64,000 nt of DNA from Halorussus salinus (GCF_004765815.2 NZ_SBIS02000007.1:310001-374000), one strand, 5' to 3'; positions 16,877 through 26,799 are shown, counted from the first letter of the stretch. The notes: generated by a model not told the origin, from the sequence alone. Program-made: numbers and translations.

Positions 16877-17059
16877 ATGAGCGAGTACGGTCGGTGGGTC
16901 GTCGTCAGCGCCGCGGGTATCCTCCTCGGAGTCGCCGTCTGGACGCCGCTTCTCACCGGTGAACTGAGTCTCGACGCGTACCTCGACCCGAGTCTGCTCG
17001 CCGGGGCGCTATTCGGGTGGATCGTACTCCTAGTGACGTTCCCGATGTTTCAGGAGTAG
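16877..17059 (+). CDS. Small two-helix membrane protein (60 residues)
   Basis: MSEYGRWVVVSAAGILLGVA starts the first hydrophobic segment (about 7-26), followed by a short acidic loop (GELSLDAYLD) and a second helix (LLAGALFGWIVLLVTFPMF). GGAG lies about eight bases before the ATG, so it is probably translated from a short leader. The function is unknown. It precedes the thiolase gene by about 100 bp with an apparent separate promoter. Confidence 0.65.
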   Translation: MSEYGRWVVVSAAGILLGVAVWTPLLTGELSLDAYLDPSLLAGALFGWIVLLVTFPMFQE

Positions 17060-17163
17060 AGCGGAGCGTCTCGGTCGGCGAGTCGAGGAGACGGTCGGAA
17101 ACTTCGCGCCACGGGGGCCGAGTTCTACTGTCATTTAAGGCCGTTCGGAATCGATAGGGAGGC

Positions 17164-18306
17164 ATGGGAGACGACACCACTCCAGTCATCGCCAAGGCGG
17201 TCCGAACGCCACAAGGCAAGGAAGACGGCGTGTACGCCGACACGCGGAGCGAGGACCTCTCGGTTCCGCTCGTCAACACCATCTTATCGGAGACCGGACT
17301 CACGGGCGAGGACGTAGACGACCTGATGTGGGGCGTCGCACAACAGCGCGAGGAGCAGGACAACAACGTCGCGCGAGTCATCGCGCTCCTCTCGGACCTC
17401 GGTGAAGGGGTCCCGGCCGCGACCATCAACCGCTGGTGTGCCTCCTCGATGCAGGCGGTCATCAGCGCGAGCGACGCCATCCGCGCGGGCCAGCGCGACG
17501 CCATCATCGCGGGCGGCGTCGAGAACATGAGCCGCGTCCCGATGAGCCAGAGCTACGGGAACGTCCACCCGCGGATGGCCGACCACTACAACGTCGGCGA
17601 ACTCTCGATGGGGATGACCGCCGAGAAGGTCGCCGAGGAGTACGGCGTCTCCCGCGAGCAACAGGACGAGTACGCCCTCCGGAGCCAACAGCGCGCCGCC
17701 GAGGCCACCGAATCGGGCCGGTTCGACGACGAAATCGTCCCCATCGAGACCGACGACGGACTGGTCGAGGAGGACGAGGGCATCCGGCCGGACACCTCGA
17801 TGGAAGCCCTCTCGGGACTTCCCACGGTGTTCAAGGCCGACGGGACCGTGACGCCGGGGAACTCCTCGCAGATTTCCGATGGGGCGTCCGCGACGCTCGT
17901 CACCAGCGAGGCGTTCGCCGAGAAACACGGCCTCGACATCATGGCCTACGTCGGCGACAACAACGTGACCGGTGTGGACCCGACCGTGATGGGCATCGGC
18001 CCGGTCCCGGCGACGCAGGGCCTGCTGGAGCGCACCGGCGAGTCCATCGACGAGTTCGACCTCGTGGAACTCAACGAGGCGTTCGCCAGCCAGACCGTCT
18101 ACGCGAAGAACGAACTCGGCGTCCCGGACGAGAAGTTCAACGTCAACGGCGGCGCAATCGCCATCGGCCACCCGCTGGGAGCCTCCGGCGCGCGCCTGCC
18201 CGTGACGCTCGTCCACGAGATGCAGAAGCGCGACGCCGACAAGGGCTTGGCGACACTCTGTGTCGGCTTCGGTCAGGGTGCCGCGATTACCTTCGAGCGG
18301 AAGTAG
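17164..18306 (+). CDS. Acetyl-CoA C-acyltransferase (thiolase)
   Basis: A 380-residue thiolase. The acyl-accepting Cys is in [12 protein letters not shown] (C92), the catalytic His in [16 protein letters not shown] (H336) and the second Cys in LCVGFGQG (C366). It condenses or cleaves acyl-CoA, serving fatty-acid beta-oxidation or PHA precursor supply. TCATTTAAGG upstream is a TATA-like box 25-30 nt before the ATG. A long-chain acyl-CoA ligase occurs at 27050 but is not linked. A stop follows immediately after the canonical C-terminus TFERK. Confidence 0.95.
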   Translation: MGDDTTPVIAKAVRTPQGKEDGVYADTRSEDLSVPLVNTILSETGLTGEDVDDLMWGVAQQREEQDNNVARVIALLSDLGEGVPAATINRWCASSMQAVISASDAIRAGQRDAIIAGGVENMSRVPMSQSYGNVHPRMADHYNVGELSMGMTAEKVAEEYGVSREQQDEYALRSQQRAAEATESGRFDDEIVPIETDDGLVEEDEGIRPDTSMEALSGLPTVFKADGTVTPGNSSQISDGASATLVTSEAFAEKHGLDIMAYVGDNNVTGVDPTVMGIGPVPATQGLLERTGESIDEFDLVELNEAFASQTVYAKNELGVPDEKFNVNGGAIAIGHPLGASGARLPVTLVHEMQKRDADKGLATLCVGFGQGAAITFERK

Positions 18307-18589
18307 CGAGCGAACCGAGCGGACGAAGGAGCCGACCGAACGCGGCGAACGGTCGGTGGTCTGCCACGGACCTCGGTCGGAAGCCGCCGACACCGGGAGG
18401 ACGGCACTCGAAATACGATTGGAAATCTATCATTTTTCCCGCGGTACGCAGTGGGTAGGACGCGAAGGCTCGGATTCCGTCGAGCGGGGGACGTAGTAAT
18501 TCCCAGTATCCGAGAGAAACCCGACCCACCACCGTCGAACTAACGTGGCACCTTATGCGAGTCGATAGCGACCCAACTCAGGGTTCTCG

Positions 18590-20491
18590 ATGAGTAACGA
18601 CACTGATGCGGACCGGAATCACGACTCGAACGACGAACAAGACCGGAATACCGACCACGACCGAAACGACGCGACGCGAAGCGACGACCAGCGCCGAGCG
18701 AACACCTCGCGGCGAACCGTCTTACAGGGGGTCGCCGCCGGGTCCGTCGCCGGACTGGGCGGTCTCGCGGCCGGACGCGACCCCGAAGGCGAACCCGCCG
18801 GAGCGCGACAGGAGACGACGACACAGCAGGGCGGAGGAGACGGCTTCTTCGAGGAGGGCACCGAAGTCGGCACGCAAGTCGTCGCCGACGGGGACCTGAC
18901 CGCGCCGACTGACTTCGCCGTCGCGCAGGGCCAGAACGACCGCCAGTACGTCACCGACCAGACCGGGCAGGTGTACGTCGTCACGCCCGACGGCCTGCGG
19001 GACGAACCGTTCGTGGACGTGAGCGACCGGATGGTCGAGTTGGGGCGGTTCTACGGGCTGTACGCCTCCGACACGCAGGATTACGACGAGCGCGGACTGC
19101 TGGGCATCGACTTCCACCCGAACTTCCAAGAGAACCGGAAGTTCTACCTCCACTACAGCGCGCCGCCGACCGACGAGTTGCGGACCATCAACTGGGACCA
19201 CATCGAAGTCGTCTCGGAGTTCCGAGCGACCGAGGACCTCTCGTCGGGGGACCCGGACAGCGAGCGCGAACTCCTCCGACTTCCGCATCCGCAGTACAAC
19301 CACGACGCCGGACCGATGGCGTTCGGTCCCGACGGCTACCTCTACGTGCCGATGGGCGACGGGGGCGGCGCGAACGACAACATGTACGGCCACGTTCCCG
19401 ACTGGTACGACCGGAACACCGGCGGCAACGGACAGGACATCGTCCACAACCTGCTGGGCGACATCCTCCGCATCGACGTGGACAGCGAGGGCGAGAACAC
19501 GCCCTACGGCATCCCGGACGACAACCCCTTCGCGGGCGACGCGCCGGGCCGCGACGAAATTTACGCCTACGGGTTCCGCAACCCGTTCGGCATCTCGTTC
19601 GACAGCGACGGCAACATGTTCGTCGCGGACGCGGGCCAGAACCTCTGGGAGGAGGCCGACGTGGTAGAGCGCGGGGGCAACTACGGTTGGAACGTCAAGG
19701 AGGGCACTCACTGCTTCAGCACGGAGCAACCGGGGAGCGCGGACGCCATCACCGACTGTCCGCAGAACGCGCCCGACCAACCGCACGGCGGCGGCCCGCT
19801 TCTGGACCCCGTGGTGGAGTTTCCCCACCAGTACCAAAACGAGTGGGTCGGCATCACCATCGTCGGCGGGCATCGCTACGAGCAATCGACCATCTCCGGG
19901 ATGCAGGGCAAGTACGTCTACGGCGTCTGGACCGAGGACCCGACCCGACAGGAACCGCAGGGCCGGATTCTGACCGCGGACCCGCCGGAGGACTTCGGGC
20001 AGGGCGGCGGGACCCAGACGACTGCGGCGGCAGAAGAGACCACTACGGCAGGAAACGAAACCACCGCGACGGGCGAACAGACGACGACCCAAGAGGCCGC
20101 ACTCCAAGACCAGACCACGACCGAGGGCGGCGAGACGACCACGGCGGACGACGGGCAGGTCGTCCCGCGCGACGAACTCTGGGAGATGCGAGAACTCCGG
20201 ATTACCGGCGGATTCGACTGGTTCGTCCGGCAGTTCGGACGGGGTGCCGACGGGGAAATCTACGTCCTCGTGAGCAAGCGCGGCGTCCCCGAGGGCGACA
20301 CCGGCGCGGTACTGAAGTTGGTGCCGCCGGGCGAAGGCGACGGCGAACAGACGACCACGGGAGGCGGCGAGACGACTACGGCCGCCGACGAGACCACGAC
20401 GGTCGATACCGACGAGACCACCACGGTCGATACCGGCGAGACCACCACGGTCGATACCGGCGAGACCACCGCGGCCGCACAGGACCGCTAA
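18590..20491 (+). CDS. Tat-exported PQQ-dependent sugar dehydrogenase-like propeller with Thr-rich tail
   Basis: The 633-residue protein has a hydrophilic N-terminal stretch, then a Tat motif SRRTVLQGVAAGS (about 41-53). A six-bladed GDH/Hhip-type propeller follows: LLGIDFHPNFQENRKFYLHY; GPMAFGPDGYLYVPMGDGG; DEIYAYGFRNPFGISFD; GGNYGWNVKEGTHCF. Threonine-rich insertions interrupt blade 6 (about 485-525) and form the C-terminus, where ETTTVDTG repeats occur. Related enzymes oxidise aldoses in the cell envelope with PQQ and Ca2+. Whether PQQ is made here is unknown. Confidence 0.88.
   Translation: MSNDTDADRNHDSNDEQDRNTDHDRNDATRSDDQRRANTSRRTVLQGVAAGSVAGLGGLAAGRDPEGEPAGARQETTTQQGGGDGFFEEGTEVGTQVVADGDLTAPTDFAVAQGQNDRQYVTDQTGQVYVVTPDGLRDEPFVDVSDRMVELGRFYGLYASDTQDYDERGLLGIDFHPNFQENRKFYLHYSAPPTDELRTINWDHIEVVSEFRATEDLSSGDPDSERELLRLPHPQYNHDAGPMAFGPDGYLYVPMGDGGGANDNMYGHVPDWYDRNTGGNGQDIVHNLLGDILRIDVDSEGENTPYGIPDDNPFAGDAPGRDEIYAYGFRNPFGISFDSDGNMFVADAGQNLWEEADVVERGGNYGWNVKEGTHCFSTEQPGSADAITDCPQNAPDQPHGGGPLLDPVVEFPHQYQNEWVGITIVGGHRYEQSTISGMQGKYVYGVWTEDPTRQEPQGRILTADPPEDFGQGGGTQTTAAAEETTTAGNETTATGEQTTTQEAALQDQTTTEGGETTTADDGQVVPRDELWEMRELRITGGFDWFVRQFGRGADGEIYVLVSKRGVPEGDTGAVLKLVPPGEGDGEQTTTGGGETTTAADETTTVDTDETTTVDTGETTTVDTGETTAAAQDR
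20390..20461 (+). repeat. 24-bp coding tandem repeat, 3 copies
   Basis: Units 20390-20413, 20414-20437 and 20438-20461 each encode ETTTVDT(D/G). The last two are identical at DNA level (GAGACCACCACGGTCGATAC plus CGGC), indicating recent expansion. The tail is probably a flexible, O-glycosylatable spacer. Confidence 0.9.
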
Positions 20492-20639
20492 ACCCAGTCG
20501 TCACAGAGAGCGACGGTCGTCACGTAGGGTGACTGTCGTCACCCGAGACCGGCAAGTGCTACGCGGAACCGGAAAATGACCGCACTCGCGGTCACGCCGC
20601 GAGCGCGGGGAGGAAAATCGGCTGTCGCCTCGACCGGCG

Positions 20640-22505
20640 TCAGGCCCGCGGGTGACACCGATTGATGGCCTGCCGGACCGACTCCTTCCGGCCGAGGAAG
20701 GTGATGTGGTCGCCGTGCTGGAGGGTGAACTCCTCGTTCGGCACCTCGCTCTCGCCGTCCCGGCCGACCAGCGCGATGAGGACGCCGTTCGGGAGTTCGT
20801 CGTCGAGTTCCGCGATGGTCTTGCCGACCATGTCGTCGGCCGTGACCTCTATCTCCTGTACGTCGCCCGACCGGCCGAGTTCCGTCATCCAGTCCGATAG
20901 CGCCGGGCGCTCGATGACGTTGTCGATGGCCCACGCGGTCGCCGACGAGGCGTCGATGGTCTTCACGCCGAGGTCCTCGAAGGCGTCGACGTTGTCGGGG
21001 TTGTTGGCCCGCGCAATGACAGTCTCGGCGTCGAACTTCGAGTTCGAGAGCTGTGCGACGAGCAGGTTCGCGTCGTCGTCGCCCGTCGCGGCGACGACGA
21101 TCTTCGCGTTGTTCGCACCCGCGCTTCTGAGGACTTCGGTGTCGGTTCCGTCCCCGTGATGGACGGTGAAGTCCTCACTGCGGGCGAGCTGTACCATCTC
21201 TTGGTCTCTCTCGATGATGACCACGTTTTCGCCGCGATCTTCGAGGCGTTCGGCGAGCGAGCGGCCCACCTTCCCGCCTCCTACGATGATTACACGCATG
21301 GGTATCACGTCTAAGTACTCCGCGATGTGTCGAGCGAATCCGCCCTCGAACACGACCGTCGCCAAGATGACGAGGAAGACGGTCCCGACGAGGACGTTCG
21401 CAGTTTCGTTCAGGCCCTGATTCTGCAGTTGGACCGCGAACAGCGTGGCGACCGACGCCGGGATGATGCCCCGCGGTCCGACCGCGCTCATGAAGATGCG
21501 CTCGTTGATGGTGTAACGGTCGCCGGTCGTCGAGAGGAGGACGCCGAGCGGCCGGATGAGGAGCGCCACGGCCGCGACGACGACGAGGCCGCCGAGTCCG
21601 AGCGCCAGCAGGTTCTCGAACTGGAGCAGGGCCGCCAGCGCGATGAACACGAACGAGAGGACGAGCAGGGTGATGTCGCCCTTGAACGCCTCGATGTCCT
21701 CCTTGTACGGAACGTCGGCGTTACCGAGGACGATACCTGCCGTGGCGACCGCCGCGATTCCGGCCTCGGCGGCCAGCGTGTTGGCGCTGCCGAACGCGAC
21801 CAGCGCACCCGCCAGCGTGATGAGTCGCGCGTTCTGGGGGGCGTTGGTCGGCGAGAGGTCCACGTACCGGAGCAGGTACCAGACGATTGCGGCGACGACG
21901 AGGCCGACGAGGACGCCGATGCCGAGCCGTCGGACGAAGTCGGAGACGACTGCGTTGACCGTCGGGTTCTCGAGGACGACTACCTCGAACGTCACGACCG
22001 CCAGAATCGCGGCGGTCACGTCGTTGACGACGCCCTCGGTTTCGAGCGCGATTTCGACGCGGTCGCGGGCGGGGACCACTTCCAAGATGGGCGTGATGAC
22101 CGTCGGACCGGTCGCGACCAGCAGCGACCCGACGAGCATCGCCACGTCCCAACCGACCCCGAGCGCGAACCGGACCACGGCCGCGGTGCCGACCAGCGCG
22201 ACGATGGCACCGATGGTCACGAGTTTCACCGTCTCCCGAGGAGCCTCACGAAGCTTCTCGACGGTGAGGTGGAACGCTCCCTCGAAGACGATGATTGCGA
22301 CCGAGAGGCCGACGATGGCCGACAGCGCACCACCGAACGCTTCGGGCGTGATTATCCGTAGACCCTCGGGGCCGATGATGATACCCGCGAGGATGAGAAA
22401 CAGCACGCTGGGCACTTGAAAACGGTCGGCTAAGACCTGCGCTCCCACACCGAGACCGATGATTGCGGCGACGATCGGGACAAGTGCGCCACCTTCTGCT
22501 GCCAC
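20640..22505 (-). CDS. Cation:proton antiporter (CPA family) with TrkA-N and TrkA-C domains
   Basis: The 621-residue protein has about 12 helices of an NhaP/KefB-type antiporter (LADRFQVPSVLFLILAGIII opening; LETEGVVNDVTAAILAVV, the acidic/Asn ion site; FMSAVGPRGIIPASVATL). From about residue 400 an RCK domain follows (MRVIIVGGGKVGRSLAERL, NAD loop), then TrkA-C (VGKTIAELDDELPNGVLIAL ... LQHGDHITFLGR). It is predicted to exchange Na+ or K+ for H+ under nucleotide control. The separate TrkA protein at 2519 lacks such a membrane part. Confidence 0.93.
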   Translation of the reverse strand: MAAEGGALVPIVAAIIGLGVGAQVLADRFQVPSVLFLILAGIIIGPEGLRIITPEAFGGALSAIVGLSVAIIVFEGAFHLTVEKLREAPRETVKLVTIGAIVALVGTAAVVRFALGVGWDVAMLVGSLLVATGPTVITPILEVVPARDRVEIALETEGVVNDVTAAILAVVTFEVVVLENPTVNAVVSDFVRRLGIGVLVGLVVAAIVWYLLRYVDLSPTNAPQNARLITLAGALVAFGSANTLAAEAGIAAVATAGIVLGNADVPYKEDIEAFKGDITLLVLSFVFIALAALLQFENLLALGLGGLVVVAAVALLIRPLGVLLSTTGDRYTINERIFMSAVGPRGIIPASVATLFAVQLQNQGLNETANVLVGTVFLVILATVVFEGGFARHIAEYLDVIPMRVIIVGGGKVGRSLAERLEDRGENVVIIERDQEMVQLARSEDFTVHHGDGTDTEVLRSAGANNAKIVVAATGDDDANLLVAQLSNSKFDAETVIARANNPDNVDAFEDLGVKTIDASSATAWAIDNVIERPALSDWMTELGRSGDVQEIEVTADDMVGKTIAELDDELPNGVLIALVGRDGESEVPNEEFTLQHGDHITFLGRKESVRQAINRCHPRA

Positions 22506-22688
22506 TTTGTAATCCTCCGTATCCGTGTAAAGTGGCGAAGGGTGTTTAAACTGGTCGGTCGCGGCCGATGCTGGCGGTCGAGTTCGTCACTGTCGATAGT
22601 TGAGTTTCGGTCGGTTCGGTAGTCGGCCTCGTATCGGAGCGTCGAACCAGTGTATAAATAACCCGACCGCCCGACCGTCCCATCAGTA

Positions 22689-25073
22689 ATGACGGACGCC
22701 GGACTCGCCGAGCGGTGGGGCCGCGAGAGCGCGCTGTACGAGGAGTACCGCGACGCCGCACTCGACCTGCTGGCGACCGACGAGGAGTTCCGGGCCGCCC
22801 GGTCGGAGTGGGGCCGGTTCTTCGTGACCAGCCACGGCGACGCGCTCGCGGACGGAGACCGACCGAACGCCGGGAGCGACCGGTCGAACGCCGCGACCGA
22901 CCGGCCGACCGCCCCGAAAGACGAACTGTTCGTGGACTCGCTGTACTACGACTTCGTGGTGGACCGCATCGTCGCTGTCGCCGAGCGCGAGTTCGAGTTC
23001 CGACTCGTCAACCGGGAACCGCGGGCCAACACCGACGCGCTCTCGTTCGCGTTTCGGGCGTTGCACGACCGCGTGGCCGACGAAATCGACTCGCTCGCCA
23101 GCGACGCGCGAGCCGCTGGCGAGCGCGGAGCAGAGACCGACCCCATCGCGGCGTCGCTCACGGCCGCCGACCTCCGGGCGGCCGACGCCGACTTCCTGCG
23201 GACCCTCTACGAGAACGTCGTCTCCCGCGAGTTGCGACTCGCACTCGGGGAGTACCACACGCCCCGAGGAGTCGCCCAACTCGCGGTGGACGCCCTCGAC
23301 GTGGCCGACTACGAGGCCGCGACGTTTCTGGACCCCGGATGCGGGTCGGGGGTGTTCCCCTCGGTCTGCATCGAGCGGAAAATCGCCGCGATGGAAGACA
23401 CCCACTCGCCCGACGAGATACTGGCGAACGTCACCTCGACCGTCGTCGGCATCGACTTGAACCCCGTCGCGGTCACGAGTACGAAGTTGCACTACCTGCT
23501 GTCGCTGGTGGACCTCCTCGACGCCGCCGACGGTCCCCGCGAACTCGAACTGCCGGTCTTCCTGACCGACGCGCTCGGCCTGACCCGCGAGGACCCGATT
23601 CGGTTCCGGGGCGAGGAGTTCGACCCCGACGCCGACCACCTCGTCGGGAACCCGCCGTGGATTCCGTGGAGTCGCCTCCCCGAGCGCGTGAAGGCTTGCT
23701 GGCGCGACCGCGACGCCGACCCCGACGCGCCCGACCTGCTCCCCCACGACGGCGCGGCGTCGCGCCTCGGGTTCGCCAACGACGACGTGTCGCTCCCGTT
23801 CGTCTGGACCTGCATCGACCGCTACCTGACCGACGGGGGCGGCGCGAGTTTCGTCCTCAAGCGCGCCGTCTCGAAGGGTCCCGCCGGGAAACTCCTCCGG
23901 ACGCTCCGCGTGGGCGACCGACCGCTCGCGCTCGAACGAGTCCACGACTTCAACGGTCTCCGGCCCTTCGGCGAGGAGGTCGGGGCGAACGCCGCCGTCT
24001 ACGCGCTCCGGGCCGACGCCGACCACGAGTTTCCCGTCGAGACGACTTCGTGGACCAAATCCGAGGAGACCGACCGCGCGCCCGACTTCGCCACGCGCGA
24101 GGCGATGGCCCGGAGCCTCGACCGCGAGGAGACCGCGCTGGTCCCGGTGGACGAGGCCGAACCCGCGTCGGCGTGGGTCCGCGCGGACGCCGAACGCGCC
24201 GCGCTCGGCGACTGCGCCCACGAGATTCGCCACGGGGTCAAGGACGACGCCCAAGCCGTCTTCTCCATCGACCGCGAGCGGGTGGCCGACCTCGAAAACG
24301 AGTTCGTCTACCCCTACGTCAAGTCGCGCCACGTCGTCAAGTACGGGCTGTTCGGCCACGAGTTGCGCCTCGTGCCGCTCCGGAAGGCCAACGAGGACAA
24401 CGAAGCCGAGTTGCGCGAGGAGTGTCCGAACACCTACGACTACCTCGAATCCCGCCGCGACGAGTTGGAAGCGCGCTCCTCGTCGTGGCTCGACAAGGGG
24501 CCGTTCTACAACGTCTTCGGTCTCGGCGAGTACACGTGGAGCGAGTACAAGGTCGCGTGGTGTCGCCTCGGGTTCAAACCGCACTTCGCGGTCGTCTCAA
24601 CCGTCGAGGACGACGACTTGGGCGAGAAGCAGGTCGTTCCGGGCGACCACTTCATGTTCGTCGCGGCCGACAGCGAAGAGGAGGCCCACTTCCTCTGTGC
24701 CCTGCTCAACTCCGCGCCGTACCAGCGGTCGCTGAAACACGTCGCCTCCGAGGGGAAGGCAAGCCTCTCGAAGTCGGTCGTCTCGAACCTCGCGCTCCCC
24801 GAGTACCGGGGCACCGAGAGCCAGCGACGGCTCGCCGACCTCTCGATGCAGGCTCACCAAATCGTGCCCGAACACACCGACACCTCCAAGCGCGCCTACA
24901 ATGCGACGACGATTCCGGAGTTAGAGTCGTTACAGGCCGAAATCGACCGGCTCGTGGAGGAGGAGCTGGCCGAGGCCGACGGCGGGAGCGAAGCGGACGA
25001 CCGAGAAGACTGGGGCGACCGGACCGAGGACGACCCGACCGCCGGGACTTTCTTCCAACCCGAACGTTCTTGA
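22689..25073 (+). CDS. N6-adenine DNA methylase with target-recognition region (type IIG/Eco57I-like)
   Basis: The 794-residue protein contains motif I TFLDPGCGSGVF (about residue 215), GIDLNPVAVTSTKLHYLLSL, and the catalytic NPPW (HLVGNPPWIPWSRL, about 320) of gamma-class adenine methylases. EYHTPRGVAQLAV precedes motif I, as in Eco57I-like enzymes. The C-terminal ~300 residues (FVYPYVKSRHVVKYGL; VAWCRLGFKPHFAVVS; LCALLNSAPYQRS) resemble a target-recognition domain. I see no PD-(D/E)XK nuclease signature and no neighbouring nuclease gene, so it may be a solitary epigenetic methyltransferase. The start follows a TATA-like TATAAATA about 30 nt upstream. Confidence 0.87.
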   Translation: MTDAGLAERWGRESALYEEYRDAALDLLATDEEFRAARSEWGRFFVTSHGDALADGDRPNAGSDRSNAATDRPTAPKDELFVDSLYYDFVVDRIVAVAEREFEFRLVNREPRANTDALSFAFRALHDRVADEIDSLASDARAAGERGAETDPIAASLTAADLRAADADFLRTLYENVVSRELRLALGEYHTPRGVAQLAVDALDVADYEAATFLDPGCGSGVFPSVCIERKIAAMEDTHSPDEILANVTSTVVGIDLNPVAVTSTKLHYLLSLVDLLDAADGPRELELPVFLTDALGLTREDPIRFRGEEFDPDADHLVGNPPWIPWSRLPERVKACWRDRDADPDAPDLLPHDGAASRLGFANDDVSLPFVWTCIDRYLTDGGGASFVLKRAVSKGPAGKLLRTLRVGDRPLALERVHDFNGLRPFGEEVGANAAVYALRADADHEFPVETTSWTKSEETDRAPDFATREAMARSLDREETALVPVDEAEPASAWVRADAERAALGDCAHEIRHGVKDDAQAVFSIDRERVADLENEFVYPYVKSRHVVKYGLFGHELRLVPLRKANEDNEAELREECPNTYDYLESRRDELEARSSSWLDKGPFYNVFGLGEYTWSEYKVAWCRLGFKPHFAVVSTVEDDDLGEKQVVPGDHFMFVAADSEEEAHFLCALLNSAPYQRSLKHVASEGKASLSKSVVSNLALPEYRGTESQRRLADLSMQAHQIVPEHTDTSKRAYNATTIPELESLQAEIDRLVEEELAEADGGSEADDREDWGDRTEDDPTAGTFFQPERS

Positions 25074-25098
25074 GACGGAGGGGCGAACGCTCGCGTAC

Positions 25099-25821
25099 GT
25101 GCTACTCTCGATACTCGGCGGCGTCTTCCTGCTCGGGGGCGTCGCGTTCGGCTGGTACGGGCTCCGACCGCTCGCGGTCGTCCCGCGTCTGTTGGGGACC
25201 GAGGTGGACGGTCCGGCCACGGTGAGTTCCGACGACGACTTCGTGGTCTGTCGGGGGCATACTCAATCGGTCGGCGAGACGCTGAACGCGCCGTTCTCCG
25301 GCGCGGAGTGCCTCGGTCTCGAATACGAAATCGGCGAGCGCCAGCTCACGGCCGACGAGATTCCGCTGACGTGGAGCCACCTCGACGACGGCGTGGCGAC
25401 GGTCCCCTTCGAGTTGCGCGACGACGGCGGTCGAATCCGGGTCGAACCCGAGTCCACGCACTTCCGTCTCGACACCGAGAGCGAGACCGTCACCGTCCCG
25501 GCTGGCGACGACCCGCCGGAGCGAATCCGGTCGTTCATGGAGTCGCGCGGCGAACTGTCGCCGACCGCGGGCGGATTCCTGTCGTCACTCGGTATCGGGA
25601 CGCGCCGGTACACCGAGCGCCGCGTGGACCCCGAGGAGTCCCACGTCGTCGCGGGCCGACCCGAGTACCGGGACGGACGGGTCGTCCTCTCGGACCCGGC
25701 CGTCATCGCCGACCGGTCGCCGCGTGGGGTCGTCCGGCGTCGCCTGCGCGCGGCGGCGTTCCCGCTCGTCGCGGCGCTCGCGTTCCTGCTGGCTGGCGCG
25801 GGACTCCTCGCGCTCGCGTGA
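25099..25821 (+). CDS. Membrane protein with GIDE-like domain
   Basis: From a GTG start the 240-residue product has a first helix (LLSILGGVFLLGGVAFGWYG) and a last helix (RAAAFPLVAALAFLLAGAGLLALA). The soluble part between them has the pattern of the GIDE/BAM domain: VDGPATVSSDDDFVVCRGHTQ ... LNAPFSGAECLGLEYEI. That domain occurs in archaeal and bacterial membrane proteins of unknown function and in the MAPL ligase, but no RING is present here. The gene begins about 25 bp after the methylase stop and could be cotranscribed. Confidence 0.72.
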   Translation: MLLSILGGVFLLGGVAFGWYGLRPLAVVPRLLGTEVDGPATVSSDDDFVVCRGHTQSVGETLNAPFSGAECLGLEYEIGERQLTADEIPLTWSHLDDGVATVPFELRDDGGRIRVEPESTHFRLDTESETVTVPAGDDPPERIRSFMESRGELSPTAGGFLSSLGIGTRRYTERRVDPEESHVVAGRPEYRDGRVVLSDPAVIADRSPRGVVRRRLRAAAFPLVAALAFLLAGAGLLALA

Positions 25822-25852
25822 GTGTCCGCGCTCGCGTGAGTGTCCGCGCTCG
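25810..25852. repeat. 18-bp tandem repeat spanning the stop codon of the GIDE-like gene
   Basis: GCGCTCGCGTGAGTGTCC occurs at 25810-25827 and 25828-25845, and GCGCTCG begins a third copy. The TGA of the first unit ends the GIDE-like protein, so the duplication does not alter the product. Confidence 0.85.
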
Positions 25853-25932
25853 GACTGCTCGCGCTCGTGTGGCCGGTCCGACCGTCGTCCGCGTCGAAAA
25901 AGTACTCGACAGGTCTCGGCCGCAGGCTCCGG

Positions 25933-26799
25933 TTACAGATACGGAATGTCTACGTCTACGATGTCCCCGGAGGCGTCGTCGTCGCAGACGTTCAGGCCAC
26001 CCTTACAGATGGTCGCGCCGAGGTCGTCGCCACAGCCGCTGACGTAGTTGACGACGTAGCAGACCGCCTTGACGAAGGTGACACAGGAGACGGCACCGAC
26101 GACGGTGACGCCGAGCGCACCGCAGGCGAAGGCACCGACCGTGCTACAGAGGAGCCGACAGGTCTTGTTCGCCGCCCAGTAACAGCCGCTACAGTAGCTG
26201 ATGTTCAGGAAGTCGGGGAAGTCGGTCCAGTCCGCGGCGCTCACGTCCTGCCGTGCGAACGACTTGAGCGCGTCGCCGTCCGGTTCGATGGTGGTGTGGG
26301 AGACGCCGCTGTCGGTCGTGGCCGCGCCGAGTTGGGTCGCCTCGACCGAGGTCGCCGCCTCGTACCGCTCGGTCTTCTGGTAGACGCCCTCGTCGTCGTA
26401 CTGCTCGAAGTCGAGTTGCGCGAGTTCGACGTTGCGCGTATCGAGGTCCCGACCGACGACGACCGCCGCGCGCTCGCCGTCGGCGGTGTCGAAGTTGTAC
26501 GCGACCAGTTCCCGCCGGAAGTCGCCCGCTTCGACGCGCGCGGCGTCGAGGTTGTCGAGGTGCCACGAGAACTCGTAGCCCTCCTCGTTGGCGACTTCCA
26601 TCAGGGTATCGAACTGCTCGGTCCGCGCGAGGTCCCGCGCGAGAGCCATCTTCCGGCCCTTCTCCAGCATCGTGATGGGGTCCTCGTCGGGACCCTCCGC
26701 CGCCGCGACCGACGCCGAGAACATCCCCGCGATGCCGGTGACGCCAGCGCCGCCCATTCCTTTCAGTACGCTTCGTCTACTTGGTCCGTTGTCAGACAT
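25933..26799 (-). CDS. Halocin C8-like bacteriocin precursor, Tat-exported
   Basis: The 288-residue precursor has a Tat signal SRRSVLKGMGGAG (8-20) and a middle region (about 35-195) corresponding to the part that acts as immunity protein in the halocin C8 precursor. Its C-terminal cysteine-rich peptide holds ten cysteines between residues 203 and 272 (CSGC, KTC, LLC, FAC, VSC, AVC, SGC, TIC, NVC). Halocin C8 is likewise cut from a Tat-exported ~283-residue precursor and has ten cysteines with a similar LG(I/V)T core. Unlike C8, a 16-residue acidic tail follows the last Cys. The promoter region is strikingly A+T-rich. Confidence 0.86.
   Translation of the reverse strand: MSDNGPSRRSVLKGMGGAGVTGIAGMFSASVAAAEGPDEDPITMLEKGRKMALARDLARTEQFDTLMEVANEEGYEFSWHLDNLDAARVEAGDFRRELVAYNFDTADGERAAVVVGRDLDTRNVELAQLDFEQYDDEGVYQKTERYEAATSVEATQLGAATTDSGVSHTTIEPDGDALKSFARQDVSAADWTDFPDFLNISYCSGCYWAANKTCRLLCSTVGAFACGALGVTVVGAVSCVTFVKAVCYVVNYVSGCGDDLGATICKGGLNVCDDDASGDIVDVDIPYL

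Noticed and set aside
22715-25225. 836-residue frame overlapping the DNA methylase
   Set aside because: Arg-rich shadow of the methylase gene, which has intact NPPW and motif I in its own frame.
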